DNA of 64,000 nucleotides from Rhizobacter sp. (GTDB lineage Bacteria > Pseudomonadota > Gammaproteobacteria > Burkholderiales > Burkholderiaceae_C), in the NCBI GenBank assembly GCA_023954175.1, contig JAMLIM010000001.1:1-64000 (forward strand). The letters run 5' to 3'. Below, one piece after another: positions 30,844-39,724 of the stretch (its first letter is position 1; every line of letters starts with the position of its first letter). A program made the translations under genes and the position numbers. A model generated the notes under the pieces. It saw only the letters and a list, made by a program, of their open reading frames with translations, did no database searches and was not told the origin of the DNA.

Positions 30844-32022
30844 CTACGAGGATGCGTCCAGCGACGTGTAGTAGGCGCGAAGGATCTCGAGCACCTCGGG
30901 CCGGCTGAACTCGGGAGGCACTTCGGAGCCCTCCGACAGCCATTTGCGCAACTGCGTGCCCGAGACCTGCAGCCGATCGGCATCGTCGTGCGGGCAGGTG
31001 CGCCCCGTCGCCATGCCGCCGCAGCGGTAGCACCAGAACGCGATGCCGATCCGAAGCGGCTGCGTCTGCAGCGCATCCTTCGGGATCGTATCGAAGATGT
31101 GGTGCGCGTCGAACGGGCCGTAATAGCTGCCGACGCCGGCGTGATCGCGCCCGAGGATCTGGTGCGAGCAGCCGTAGTTCTGGCGAAAGAGCGCGTGCAG
31201 CAGCGCCTCGCGCGGGCCGGCGTAGCGCATGTCGAGCGGGTAGCCGGCCTGCACCACCGTCTTGCCGACGAAGTAGTGGGCCGTCAGCGCGCCGATCGCT
31301 TCCGTGCGCACCTCGGCCGGGATGTCGCCCGGCTTCAGCGCGCCGAGCAGCGAGTGCACGAGCACGCCGTCGCAGACCTCGATCGCGATCTTGGCGAGGT
31401 ATTCGTGCGAACGGTGCATCGGGTTGCGCGTCTGGAACGCGGCGATGCGCGACCAGCCGAGCGACTCGAACAGCGCGCGCGTCTGCGTCGGCGTCTTGTA
31501 GAGATCGCCGTACTTCTCGGGGTAGCCGCCGGTGGAGAGCACCTTGACCGCACCCGCCAGGTTCACCTCGCCTTGCGCCATGACGAGCGCGACACCGGGA
31601 TGGGCGGTGTCAGTCGTCTTGAAGATGGAGGTGCATTCATGCGCCTTGTCGATCGCGTACTTTTCCGACACCCGCAGCGTCGCGAGGATCGAGTCGTCGT
31701 CAGGATCGACGAGCGCGATGTCGTCGCCGATCGCAATCGCCGCCGCGCGCGCGGCGTCGGCCGACAAGGTGATCGGGATCGGCCAGAACAGGCCCGACGC
31801 GGTCGCCATGCGGTCGCACACGCCCTGCCAGTCGGCCTGCGTCATGAAGCCTTCGAGCGGCGTGAAGCCGCCGATGCCGAGCATCAGCAGATCGCCCTTC
31901 TCGCGCGAGCTGACCGGCAGGCGCTTGAGCGACGCCGCGCGGCGCCGTTCGACGCCAAGCGCCTCGCCTTCGAGCAAGAGTGGCCGCAACGCGCCGCCGC
32001 CGTGGGGATCGACCAGAGCCAT
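30844..32022 (-). CDS. sat: ATP sulfurylase (dissimilatory type)
   Basis: Catalyses APS + pyrophosphate to ATP + sulfate in the oxidative direction. The 392-residue homo-oligomeric type is shown by [13 protein letters not shown] (the nucleotide-binding QTRNPxHRxH) near residue 190, [12 protein letters not shown] near 285, and a short zinc-binding stretch [17 protein letters not shown] near 345. The ATG at 32022 is preceded by AAAGGA. Last gene of the soeABC-sat operon, 23 bp after soeC, which links the APS route and the direct sulfite route in one transcript. Confidence 0.96.
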   Translation of the reverse strand: MALVDPHGGGALRPLLLEGEALGVERRRAASLKRLPVSSREKGDLLMLGIGGFTPLEGFMTQADWQGVCDRMATASGLFWPIPITLSADAARAAAIAIGDDIALVDPDDDSILATLRVSEKYAIDKAHECTSIFKTTDTAHPGVALVMAQGEVNLAGAVKVLSTGGYPEKYGDLYKTPTQTRALFESLGWSRIAAFQTRNPMHRSHEYLAKIAIEVCDGVLVHSLLGALKPGDIPAEVRTEAIGALTAHYFVGKTVVQAGYPLDMRYAGPREALLHALFRQNYGCSHQILGRDHAGVGSYYGPFDAHHIFDTIPKDALQTQPLRIGIAFWCYRCGGMATGRTCPHDDADRLQVSGTQLRKWLSEGSEVPPEFSRPEVLEILRAYYTSLDASS

Positions 32023-32045
32023 CTTGTCCGTCCTTTCGAGTGTTG

Positions 32046-33026
32046 TCAGGTGACCGCCTGGTAGTAGAGATTTTGCGGATGGTTCGCCTGCGCGAAGAAG
32101 AACCAGCGCTCGGCGATGAGGCCGACGTACTGCGTCGCGAACGCAAGTGCGAGCACGGCGGGCGACGCACGCCACGAACCGGCCGCGAGCAGCAGCACCG
32201 GCAGCGCGAAGGCGAGCAGCAGGAAGACCCACTTCACGCCGCGCAGCGCGCCCGCCGAGCGGCCGTGAAAGAACTCGCGCGTGTTGAACGAGCCGCCCAT
32301 GAAGCCCATCGACTTCTGCACGATGCGCGGATGCTTGATGCCGATCGCGGTCTGCAGATTCGACATCGGTTTCAGCCGCGCATTGCGCACGAGCGACGCG
32401 ATGCGCGCGGCGGCGCCGAGCAGCGTGAGCGCGATCGCCCAGCCGGCGAGAAAGCGCATCAGTTCCGGCGCCGCCCATGACGCGAACGCGGCGGCGAGCG
32501 TGAAGCCCGATGCCGCGCCAAGCAGCGTGTAGTTCACCACCGTCAGCGGCGTCGCCCATTCGCGCAGGAAGCGCACGCCCGCATAGATCATCGCGGTGCA
32601 GACGAAGAGCGCCGCGGCGACGAGCGTGCCGAGCACACCGAGCGCGAAACTGGCGTCGATCACGATGCCCTTGCCCAGGGTCACGAGCGCCGGCGCGATA
32701 TCGAGCAGGTGCGCAACGCCATACCCGAACACGAGGCCCATGAACGCCGGCAGCACGATCACCTCGCGCGACAGCCACGAGGTGCGCCACATCGTGGCCG
32801 TGCGCCAAGCGCGCTCCGGCCGGCCGAGGTGAAAGAACGACGCGATCAGCCCCGCGACCAGCAAGACGAGCGCAGCCAGGCTGCCGTGCGCGTAGAACAG
32901 ATGCGCGTCCGGCGCCGGCAGCAGGCCGAACAGCGCGTAGACCTGCACCGTGAAGAGCGCCAGAAACAGACCCTGCCCGGCACCGACGAGCGTCGTGAGC
33001 AGGATCACCGACCAGGCGGGGTTCAT
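32046..33026 (-). CDS. soeC: SoeC, DmsC-type membrane subunit of sulfite dehydrogenase
   Basis: A 326-residue quinone-interacting membrane anchor of the DmsC type with eight predicted membrane segments (for example [26 protein letters not shown] and [22 protein letters not shown]). The [11 protein letters not shown] loop after the second helix is typical of SoeC/DmsC. It transfers electrons from SoeAB to the quinone pool. It follows soeB by 13 bp. Confidence 0.93.
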   Translation of the reverse strand: MNPAWSVILLTTLVGAGQGLFLALFTVQVYALFGLLPAPDAHLFYAHGSLAALVLLVAGLIASFFHLGRPERAWRTATMWRTSWLSREVIVLPAFMGLVFGYGVAHLLDIAPALVTLGKGIVIDASFALGVLGTLVAAALFVCTAMIYAGVRFLREWATPLTVVNYTLLGAASGFTLAAAFASWAAPELMRFLAGWAIALTLLGAAARIASLVRNARLKPMSNLQTAIGIKHPRIVQKSMGFMGGSFNTREFFHGRSAGALRGVKWVFLLLAFALPVLLLAAGSWRASPAVLALAFATQYVGLIAERWFFFAQANHPQNLYYQAVT

Positions 33027-33039
33027 CGTGCTGCGCCCG

Positions 33040-33771
33040 CTACCAGGACATGACGTCGTCGAGCGACGGTTCGGACTTCGCCGGCTTCGGCAACAGGCCG
33101 TCCTTCTTCAGCGGATTGTCGGCGCGCGCGAGCTCGTCCTCGTGAATGTGCATCGGCGTCCTGCGCCGCGGCAGATAGTGGTTCGCCGGATGGGTGCCCC
33201 ACTCGGGCATCAGGGCATAGCCGGCGTTCTCCCGGATCGCGACCGATACCTCCGAGTCCGGGTCGTGGATGTCGCCGAACAGGCGTGCGCTGGTCGGGCA
33301 CGCGATGACGCAGGCCGGGCGCCGCTCGGCGGCGGGCAGCGCGGCGTCGTGGATGCGATCGACGCACAACGTGCACTTCGTCATCACCTTGCGCTCTTCG
33401 TCGAACTCGCGCGCGCCATAGGGGCAGGCCCAGCTGCAGTACTTGCAGCCGATGCACTTGTCGTAGTCGACGAGGACAATGCCGTCCTCGGCGCGCTTGT
33501 AGCTCGCGCCCGTCGGGCACACCGGCACGCAGGGCGGGTCCTCGCAGTGCAGGCAACTCTTCGGGAAATGCACCGTCTGCGTGTTCGGGTACTCGCCGAC
33601 CTCGAAGGTCTGCACGCGGTTGAAAAAGGTGCCGTTCGGGTCCGCGCCATAGGGGTTCAGATCGGCGAGCGCGCCGGCCGAACCCGAGGTGTTCCACTGC
33701 TTGCAGCTCGTCACGCAGGCGTGGCAGCCAACGCAGACGTTGAGGTCGATGACCAGCGCGAGCTGCGTCAC
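33040..33771 (-). CDS. soeB: SoeB, four-cluster iron-sulfur subunit of sulfite dehydrogenase
   Basis: The 243-residue electron-transfer subunit has four cysteine groups: CVGCHACVTSCKQW near residue 13, CLHCEDPPCVPVCP near 73, CIGCKYCSWACP near 105 and CTLCVDR...CVIACP. The start is a GTG (VTQLALVIDLN) with GGAG eight bases upstream. The whole initiation region is repeated five times upstream as overlapping minicistrons, so access of ribosomes to this start probably depends on coupled translation from soeA. No Tat signal, consistent with the cytoplasmic SoeABC type. Confidence 0.95.
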   Translation of the reverse strand: MTQLALVIDLNVCVGCHACVTSCKQWNTSGSAGALADLNPYGADPNGTFFNRVQTFEVGEYPNTQTVHFPKSCLHCEDPPCVPVCPTGASYKRAEDGIVLVDYDKCIGCKYCSWACPYGAREFDEERKVMTKCTLCVDRIHDAALPAAERRPACVIACPTSARLFGDIHDPDSEVSVAIRENAGYALMPEWGTHPANHYLPRRRTPMHIHEDELARADNPLKKDGLLPKPAKSEPSLDDVMSW

Positions 33772-33803
33772 AGCGAGCGCTCCAATGGCACGAGCTGGGT
33801 CAC
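33768..33803 (-). CDS. minicistron 5 (VTQLVPLERSL)
   Basis: Fifth 11-codon frame; its TGA overlaps the soeB GTG (33771-33769) by GTGA, and its GGAG serves as the soeB ribosome site. This couples soeB to the whole chain and through it to soeA. Confidence 0.5.
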   Translation of the reverse strand: MTQLVPLERSL

Positions 33804-33835
33804 AGCGAGCGCTCCAGTTGCACGAGCTGGGTCAC
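33800..33835 (-). CDS. minicistron 4 (VTQLVQLERSL)
   Basis: Fourth 11-codon frame, identical at the peptide level to minicistron 3, with GTGA overlaps at both ends. Confidence 0.45.
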   Translation of the reverse strand: MTQLVQLERSL

Positions 33836-33867
33836 AGCGAGCGCTCCAGTTGCACGAGCTGCGTCAC
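33832..33867 (-). CDS. minicistron 3 (VTQLVQLERSL)
   Basis: Third 11-codon frame; the same design as its neighbours with GTGA overlaps at both ends and an internal GGAG for the next start. Confidence 0.45.
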   Translation of the reverse strand: MTQLVQLERSL

Positions 33868-33899
33868 AGCGATCGCTCCAGTTCCACGGGCTGCGTCAC
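33864..33899 (-). CDS. minicistron 2 (VTQPVELERSL)
   Basis: Second 11-codon frame of the chain; GTG start overlapping the previous TGA by four bases, TGA overlapping the next GTG. Contains GGAG eight bases before the next start. Confidence 0.45.
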   Translation of the reverse strand: MTQPVELERSL

Positions 33900-33931
33900 A
33901 GCGAGCGCCCCCATTTCACGAGCCGGGTCAT
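33896..33931 (-). CDS. minicistron 1 (MTRLVKWGRSL) between soeA and soeB
   Basis: An 11-codon frame whose ATG overlaps the soeA stop (ATGA, 33931-33928) and whose TGA overlaps the GTG of the next minicistron (GTGA). It has only a weak GGGGG in front of the next start. It begins a chain of five such frames. Reading is exact from the sequence; translation is inferred. Confidence 0.5.
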   Translation of the reverse strand: MTRLVKWGRSL

Positions 33932-36843
33932 GGCGTCACCTTTCCGCCCGCCATCCAGCTGCGCTTCTTCGGCGCCGCGCCCATGCCCGGCGCGGGCTGC
34001 AGCGCCTCGAACTGCGGCCAGGTCTGCTGCGGCTCGCCGGCCTCGGCCGGATAGATGCGCACCCGCACGTCGTACCACGCGGCCTGGCCGGTGACGGGGT
34101 CCGAGTTCGAGATGCGCGCGCCGTCGTCGCCGATCAGTTCCTCGCTGATCAGGTGGTTGAGCAGGAAGCCGCGCTGCGACTCGTTGGCGTCGGGCGCGAG
34201 GTTCCACGCGCCGGCGGCCTTGCCGATCGCGTTCCAGGTCCAGACCGTACCCGGCTCGACCGCCTCGGAGTAGCTTGCGATGCAACGCACCTTGCCCCAC
34301 GGCGACTCGACCCACATCCAGCCGCCGTCAGCAATGCCGTACGCGCGTGCCACCGCCGGGTTGAGGTGCAGGTGGTTGTGTGCGTGGATCTGGCGCAGCC
34401 AGGCGTTCTGCGAATCCCAGGCGTGATACATCGCCATCGGGCGCTGCGTCACCGCCGCGAGCGGGTAGCGCGCGCGGTCGGTGCGCTGCGCCTCGAGCGG
34501 CTCGTAGTGAAACGGCAGCGGGTCGAAGAACTCGGCGATGCGCGCCTTCAGGTGCTCCGGCGGCTTGCGCGAGATGCCCCTTCCCTGCGCCGCGAGGCGG
34601 AACTTCTGCAGCACCTCGGAGTACAGGTGGATCAGGATCGGCTCGGCGTAGCGCTGGATGCGGTTGCGCTGCGACCATTCGAGATAGCCCTTGTTCCAGT
34701 TGCGCATGTACTGGTAGGAGGGCGGCAGCTTGTACTGGTAGACGCAGTTGTTCTGGGCGTACATCTCCCACTGGCGCGGGTTCGGCTCGCCGCGCATGAA
34801 CTTCTCGCCGCCCTTGCCGCGCCAGCCGGCCAGGAAGCCGATGCCCGAACCGGGTTCGGTCTCGTAGTTGACGACGAAGTCAGGGTAGTCGCGGAACCTG
34901 CGCGAGCCGTCGGGCCGCACGAAGGCGGGGAAGCCGAGCCGCCCTGCCAGCTCGATCAGCACCTCCTGGAACGGCTTGCACTCGCCCGTCGGCGGCAGCA
35001 CCGGGATGCGCACCGAATCGACCGGCCCCTCGAACTCGGAGATCGGCCGGTCGAGCATCGACATCACGTCATGCCGCTCGAGGTACGTGGTGTCGGGCAG
35101 CACGAGATCGGCGAATGCCGTCGTCTCCGACTGGAACGCATCGCAGACGACGAGAAAGGGGATCTTGTACTCGCCGCGCTTGTCGCCATCGACATGCCTG
35201 TCGTTGAGCATCCTGCGGACCTCGGACGTGTTCATCGTCGAGTTCCACGCCATGTTGGCCATGAAGATCATCAGCGTGTCGATCGGGTACGGGTCGCCGC
35301 GCCACGCGTTGGTGATGACGTTGTGCATCATGCCGTGCACCGACAGCGGGTACTCCCACGAGAACGCCTTGTCGATGCGCACCGGCGCGCCGTCGTCGTC
35401 GACGAAGAGGTCGTCCGGCTCGGCCGGCCAGCCGAGCGCGAGGCCGTCGAGCGGCGTGTTCGGCCGGATCGCGAGCGGCGTGTTGGGCGTCTTCGCGCAC
35501 GGCGGGATCGGACGCGGGAACGGCGCCTTGTGGCGAAAGCCCCCCGGCCGGTCGATCGTCCCAAGCAGGCTCATCAGGATCGCGAGCGAACGGATCGTGT
35601 GAAAGCCGTTGGAGTGCGCCGCCAGGCCCCGCATCGCGTGGAACGCGACCGGGTTGCCGGTGACGGTCGCGTGCTCGTGACCCCAGACGTCGGTCCACGG
35701 GATCGGCAGCTCGATCTTCTGGTCGCGCGCGGTGATGCCCATCTCGTGCGCCAGGCGGCGGATCACGTCGGCCGGGATGCCGGTGATGCCTTCGGCCCAC
35801 TCGGGCGTGTAGGCTTCGACGCGCTCCTTCAACAACTGGAACGCGGGCTTGACCGGCGTGCCGTCCGGGAGCTTGAAGTCGCCGAGCAGGAAGGGGTCGC
35901 AGCCCTCGGTGTGGGTGACGACCGGCCGGTTGCTCGCGCGGTCCCACCAGAGCTTGTTCTGCGGGTCGAAGCAGCCCTCTTCTTCCGGCACCTCGGTGCG
36001 CACGAACATGCCGAACTCGTCGTGCACGTCGTCCAGGTTCACGAGCTGGCCGGCGTTGGTGTAGCGCACGAGGAAGTCGCGGTCGTACAGGCCGAGCGCG
36101 ATCAACTCGTGGATCAGCGCCAGCAGCAGCGCGCCATCGGTGCCGGGGCGGATCGCAATCCATTCGTCGGCGATCGCCGAGTAGCCGCTGCGCACCGGGT
36201 TGATCGAGATGAAGCGCCCGCCGTCGCGCTTGAACTTCGCGATCGCGATCTTCAGCGGGTTGCTGTGATGATCCTCCGCGGTGCCGATCATCACGAACAG
36301 GCGCGCGCGCTCGAGATCCGGGCCGCCGAACTCCCAGAACGAGCCGCCGATCGTGTAGATCATCCCGGCCGCCATGTTGACCGAGCAGAAGCCGCCGTGC
36401 GCCGCATAGTTGGGCGTGCCGAACTGGCGCGCGAAGAGGCCGGTGAGCGCCTGCATCTGGTCGCGCCCGGTGAAGAGCGCGAACTGCTTCGGGTCGGTCG
36501 CGCGCAGGTGGCGCAGGCGATCCTCCAGCATGGCGAAGGCTTCGTCCCACGAGATCGGCTCGAACTCGCCCGCGCCGCGCTCGCTGCCGGGCTTGCGCCT
36601 GAGCGGCCGGGTGAGGCGCGCCGGCGAGTACTGCTTCATGATGCCCGACGAGCCCTTCGCGCACAGCACGCCCTTGTTCAGCGGATGCTTCGGGTTGCCT
36701 TCGATGTAGCGCACCTCGCCGTCGCGCAGATGGACGCGGATGCCGCAGCGGCAGGCGCACATGTAGCAGGTGGTCGTCTTGACCTCGACCGTCGCGCCGG
36801 GCAGTGGCTTGGCGAGCGGATCGTGCAGCGGGGGGGCTGGCAT
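33928..36843 (-). CDS. soeA: SoeA, molybdopterin subunit of cytoplasmic sulfite dehydrogenase
   Basis: A 971-residue enzyme of the DMSO-reductase family that oxidizes sulfite to sulfate with bis-MGD molybdenum cofactor. Near the N terminus CYMCACRCGIRVHLRDGE plus a later C in GVLCAKGSSG hold a 4Fe-4S cluster; cofactor-contact segments include NPVRSGYSA and GFLLNHLISEEL. There is no Tat signal, so the enzyme is cytoplasmic, as known for SoeABC of purple sulfur bacteria. The stop overlaps the first minicistron by ATGA. First gene of soeA-soeB-soeC-sat, with the palindromic operator candidate 110 bp upstream. Confidence 0.94.
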   Translation of the reverse strand: MPAPPLHDPLAKPLPGATVEVKTTTCYMCACRCGIRVHLRDGEVRYIEGNPKHPLNKGVLCAKGSSGIMKQYSPARLTRPLRRKPGSERGAGEFEPISWDEAFAMLEDRLRHLRATDPKQFALFTGRDQMQALTGLFARQFGTPNYAAHGGFCSVNMAAGMIYTIGGSFWEFGGPDLERARLFVMIGTAEDHHSNPLKIAIAKFKRDGGRFISINPVRSGYSAIADEWIAIRPGTDGALLLALIHELIALGLYDRDFLVRYTNAGQLVNLDDVHDEFGMFVRTEVPEEEGCFDPQNKLWWDRASNRPVVTHTEGCDPFLLGDFKLPDGTPVKPAFQLLKERVEAYTPEWAEGITGIPADVIRRLAHEMGITARDQKIELPIPWTDVWGHEHATVTGNPVAFHAMRGLAAHSNGFHTIRSLAILMSLLGTIDRPGGFRHKAPFPRPIPPCAKTPNTPLAIRPNTPLDGLALGWPAEPDDLFVDDDGAPVRIDKAFSWEYPLSVHGMMHNVITNAWRGDPYPIDTLMIFMANMAWNSTMNTSEVRRMLNDRHVDGDKRGEYKIPFLVVCDAFQSETTAFADLVLPDTTYLERHDVMSMLDRPISEFEGPVDSVRIPVLPPTGECKPFQEVLIELAGRLGFPAFVRPDGSRRFRDYPDFVVNYETEPGSGIGFLAGWRGKGGEKFMRGEPNPRQWEMYAQNNCVYQYKLPPSYQYMRNWNKGYLEWSQRNRIQRYAEPILIHLYSEVLQKFRLAAQGRGISRKPPEHLKARIAEFFDPLPFHYEPLEAQRTDRARYPLAAVTQRPMAMYHAWDSQNAWLRQIHAHNHLHLNPAVARAYGIADGGWMWVESPWGKVRCIASYSEAVEPGTVWTWNAIGKAAGAWNLAPDANESQRGFLLNHLISEELIGDDGARISNSDPVTGQAAWYDVRVRIYPAEAGEPQQTWPQFEALQPAPGMGAAPKKRSWMAGGKVTP

Positions 36844-36927
36844 CGGCGGCAGTCGGGTGGGCGGCCACGCGGCTGCGCGACCGGAGTCGTTTGCAACCCG
36901 ATTAGGCGCAAGGGTCGGCCGCAGCGT

Positions 36928-36970
36928 CTATCACCGGGACGGGTAATGGGCGCGTAGCCCAAATGGGGAC
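36928..36970 (-). promoter_or_regulatory. candidate soeA promoter with TAGCCC operator
   Basis: In the 192-bp gap between soeA and the sensor kinase, TAGCCCAAATGGGGAC (36955-36970) has one good arm and one degenerate arm of the palindrome seen before dsrA and the Rieske fusion gene. On the minus strand, 21 bases further, CGGTGATAGACGC contains the -10-like TGATAG (36933-36928); the same 13-base string, with one change, is present before the Rieske fusion gene. Confidence 0.45.
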
Positions 36971-37035
36971 TTGCGCCGGTGCGGTATGGCGGCCGAAGCC
37001 CGAGACAAGCTCGCCGATGAGGTACCCTCGGCCTT

Positions 37036-38238
37036 ATGTACGTCGACGCGAAGATGAACGCCGCTGCAATGCCGACTTCGGTCAGCAGGCCGAGTGCATC
37101 CGACGCCGGCTTGCTGGCCGAGATCGCGGCCGGGCTTTCCGCCGACAGCGACATGGGCGCGCTGCTGCAGCGCTTCCTGGAGCCGATCGTGCGTCTGGCC
37201 GGGGCGAGTGCGGGCGCGGTGCGCGTGCTGTCCGACGCCGGCGATCAACTCGTGATGGTGAGCAGCATCGGCCTGCCTGGCGGCACCGCCGGCAGCGAGC
37301 ATGCGGTGGACCGCCATTGCGGCCATTGCGGCGCCGCCGCCGACACCCAGACACTGGTCTGGGCCGCGGACATCGACGACTGCAACAGGCGCACCGGCCC
37401 CGGCTTCTTCGGCAACGACTGCAGGCGCCTGCTTGCCGTTCCGCTGCAACACCGCGGGCGCGTGCTCGGCGTCTACAACCTCTTCTATGCCGAAGGCGAA
37501 GAGCCGACCGCAGAGATCCGCGGCGTGCTCAAGACGATCGGCGAGCTGATCGGCCTGGCGATGAACAACGCCGCGCTCGAGGCCGAGACGCTGCGCACGC
37601 GCCTGACGCACGAGCGCCAGGCGATGGCCGCCGAGGTGCACGACTCGATCGCGCAGACGCTCACCTTCGTCAAGATGCGCCTGCCGCTGCTGCAGGACGC
37701 GCTGCGCGCCCACGACGACGACAGGTCGCGGCGCTACCTGGGCGACGTGCGCGAGGCCGTCGGCGAGGCCCATCTGAAGCTGCGCGAGATCATCACCCAC
37801 CTGCGCACCCGCATCGATCCGCGCGGCCTGGACAGCGCGCTGCAGACGCTGGCGACGCGGTTTCGCCAGCGCAGCGGCATCGAGCTGATCTACCGCAACG
37901 CGGCGACCGGGCTCAAGCTGCCGGCCGAAGTCGAGACCGATGTCTTTCACATCGCGCAGGAGGCGCTCGCCAACATCGAAAAGCACTCGGCAGCGCGCCA
38001 CACCTGGCTCACGTTCGACACCGCGCCGGGCGGCTTCGAGATCCGGATCGAGGACGACGGCATCGGCCCGTCGACGATCGACGAGCAGACCGACGACGGC
38101 TCGCACTTCGGCCTCGGCATCATGAGCGAGCGCGCGCAGCGACTCGGCGGCGAGCTCACCGTCGCCGCGCGACCCGCGGGCGGCACGCGGGTGCGGCTGG
38201 CGTTTCCCGCCGCCGCAACGACGGAGGCGAGGCCATGA
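37036..38238 (+). CDS. cytoplasmic sensor histidine kinase (GAF, HisKA_3; NarX-like)
   Basis: A 400-residue kinase without membrane segments. Residues about 25-185 form a GAF domain with several cysteines (HCGHCGA, DDCNRRTGPG..DCRRL), which could sense redox state or bind a cofactor. The dimerisation/phosphoacceptor helix is MAAEVHDSIAQTL with His202, of the NarX/DegS type, and the ATPase domain has FHIAQEALANIEKHS, EDDGIG and FGLGIMSERAQRLGG. The stop overlaps the response regulator ATG by four bases. Divergent from soeA, so a role in controlling sulfur genes is a reasonable inference. Confidence 0.88.
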   Translation: MYVDAKMNAAAMPTSVSRPSASDAGLLAEIAAGLSADSDMGALLQRFLEPIVRLAGASAGAVRVLSDAGDQLVMVSSIGLPGGTAGSEHAVDRHCGHCGAAADTQTLVWAADIDDCNRRTGPGFFGNDCRRLLAVPLQHRGRVLGVYNLFYAEGEEPTAEIRGVLKTIGELIGLAMNNAALEAETLRTRLTHERQAMAAEVHDSIAQTLTFVKMRLPLLQDALRAHDDDRSRRYLGDVREAVGEAHLKLREIITHLRTRIDPRGLDSALQTLATRFRQRSGIELIYRNAATGLKLPAEVETDVFHIAQEALANIEKHSAARHTWLTFDTAPGGFEIRIEDDGIGPSTIDEQTDDGSHFGLGIMSERAQRLGGELTVAARPAGGTRVRLAFPAAATTEARP

Positions 38239-38897
38239 CGGAAGCGCCGCTCAAGATCGTGCTGGTCGACGACCATTCGTTGTGCCGCAACGGCCTGACC
38301 GACCTGCTGCAGCAGCGCGGCGGCATGCAGGTGGCGGCCTCCACCGGCGACCCGACGCTGGTCGTCGACATGCTGCGCGAGCACGCGCCGAGCCTGGTCG
38401 TGCTCGACCTGCGCATGCCGACGACCGACGGCCTCACCCTGCTGCGCCAGATTCGCGCCGAGGGCCTGGACACGCCGGCGCTGTTCCTGACGATGAGCGA
38501 TTCGCAGGACGACCTCGCCGCCGCGCTGCGCGCCGGCGCACGCGGCTACCTGCTCAAGGACATGGAGCCCGAGGACGTCGTCGTCGCGATCGACCGTGCG
38601 GCGCGCGGCGAGATCACCGTCGCGCCGGCGATGACGGCCAAGCTCGCGCAACTGCTGCGCTCCGGCGACAAGGCGAGCGACCGACGCGACCTGCTCGCGA
38701 CGCTGACGGCACGCGAACGCGAGGTGCTCGAGCATCTGGCGCGCGGCGAGAGCAACAAGATCATCGCGCGCGCGCTCGACATCAGCCACGACACCGTCAA
38801 GCTGCACGTGCGCCACATCCTCGCCAAGCTCAATCTGAGCTCACGCGTCGAAGCCGCCGTCTTCGCCGTCGAGGCGCGCGCGATCGAGGCGCGCTGA
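38235..38897 (+). CDS. NarL/FixJ-type response regulator
   Basis: A 220-residue regulator: receiver domain (acidic pair DD at 12-13, phosphoacceptor Asp58 in VVLDLRMP, Lys in YLLKDM near 111) and a LuxR-type HTH at the C terminus (LTAREREVLEHLARGESNKIIARALDIS, split here by its turn after residue 175). It is coupled to the sensor kinase by ATGA. NarL-type proteins bind inverted heptamers; the palindrome found before dsrA, soeA and the Rieske fusion gene is a possible target. Confidence 0.9.
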   Translation: MTEAPLKIVLVDDHSLCRNGLTDLLQQRGGMQVAASTGDPTLVVDMLREHAPSLVVLDLRMPTTDGLTLLRQIRAEGLDTPALFLTMSDSQDDLAAALRAGARGYLLKDMEPEDVVVAIDRAARGEITVAPAMTAKLAQLLRSGDKASDRRDLLATLTAREREVLEHLARGESNKIIARALDISHDTVKLHVRHILAKLNLSSRVEAAVFAVEARAIEAR

Positions 38898-38908
38898 GGC
38901 GCCGCGCT

Positions 38909-39724
38909 TCAGCTCGGCGCTTTGTCGCTGCCTGGCGCCGCGGCGGCGGGCGGCGCACCTGTCAACGCACTCGCGTGTCGTCCCACCAGGCCGCTGAGCA
39001 GATCCATCGGCAGCGGCAGGATGAAGGTGGACGCCCGGTCGCCGGCGACCTGCGTCATCGTCTGCAGGTAGCGCAGCTGCATCGCCTCGGGCTGAAGCGA
39101 GAGCATCTGCGCCGCCTCGAGCAGCGCCGCGGCGGCCTGCTTTTCGCCTTCGGCGTGGATCACCTTGGCGCGGCGTTCGCGTTCGGCTTCGGCCTGGCGG
39201 GCGATCGCGCGGATCATCGATTCGGTCAGGTCGACCTGCTTGATCTCGACGTTGGTCACCTTGATGCCCCAGCCGGCCGTCTGCGCGTCGAGAATGCGCT
39301 GCACGTCCATGTTGAGCTTCTCGCGCTCGGCGAGCATCTCGTCGAGCTCGTGCTTGCCGAGCACGACGCGCAAGGTGGTCTGCGCGAGCTGGCTGGTGGC
39401 CACGAGGTACTGCTCGACCTGGATGATCGCCTTTTCCGCATCGACGACGCGAAAGAAGACGACGGCGTTGACCTTGACCGATACGTTGTCGCGCGAGATC
39501 ACGTCCTGCGGCGGCACATCGAGCGTCACGATGCGCAGATCGACGCGCACCATCTGCTGGATCCCGGGGATCACGAGCACCAGCCCCGGGCCCTTGACCT
39601 TCCAGAAGCGGCCGAGCTGGAAGATCACGCCGCGCTGGTATTCGCGCAGGATGCGCAGCGAACTGAAGACCAGGATCAAGAGCAGCATCACCACGCCGGC
39701 AAGCCCGAACGGTAAGTCGAACAT
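38909..39724 (-). CDS. slipin / stomatin-like SPFH membrane protein
   Basis: A 271-residue SPFH-domain protein with one N-terminal membrane segment ([17 protein letters not shown]) followed by the stomatin core: [31 protein letters not shown]-like stretch and a coiled coil with [19 protein letters not shown]. Forms membrane microdomain assemblies. The gene's ATG overlaps the NfeD stop by one base; slipin-NfeD pairs are a conserved operon in bacteria and archaea. Confidence 0.93.
   Translation of the reverse strand: MFDLPFGLAGVVMLLLILVFSSLRILREYQRGVIFQLGRFWKVKGPGLVLVIPGIQQMVRVDLRIVTLDVPPQDVISRDNVSVKVNAVVFFRVVDAEKAIIQVEQYLVATSQLAQTTLRVVLGKHELDEMLAEREKLNMDVQRILDAQTAGWGIKVTNVEIKQVDLTESMIRAIARQAEAERERRAKVIHAEGEKQAAAALLEAAQMLSLQPEAMQLRYLQTMTQVAGDRASTFILPLPMDLLSGLVGRHASALTGAPPAAAAPGSDKAPS

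Larger units (their letters stand above)
33767..33926 (-). repeat. five tandem 32-bp repeats duplicating the soeB translation start
   Basis: Five contiguous 32-bp units (33767-33798, 33799-33830, 33831-33862, 33863-33894, 33895-33926). The middle copies are almost identical and the outer ones carry a few changes. Each unit on the minus strand includes GGAG, eight bases, then GTGAC(G/C)CAG, i.e. the ribosome site and first codons of soeB. The units create a chain of overlapping reading frames (separate entries). Confidence 0.95.

Noticed and set aside
33767-33926. The soeA-soeB tandem repeat as a CRISPR array
   Set aside because: The units are contiguous with no spacers, and each copies the soeB start region.
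32950-36957. A 1335-codon open frame on the plus strand opposite soeA-soeB
   Set aside because: It is the antisense shadow of a high-G+C gene, rich in Arg, His, Ala and Asp with no domain sense. The minus-strand reading encodes complete SoeA and SoeB.
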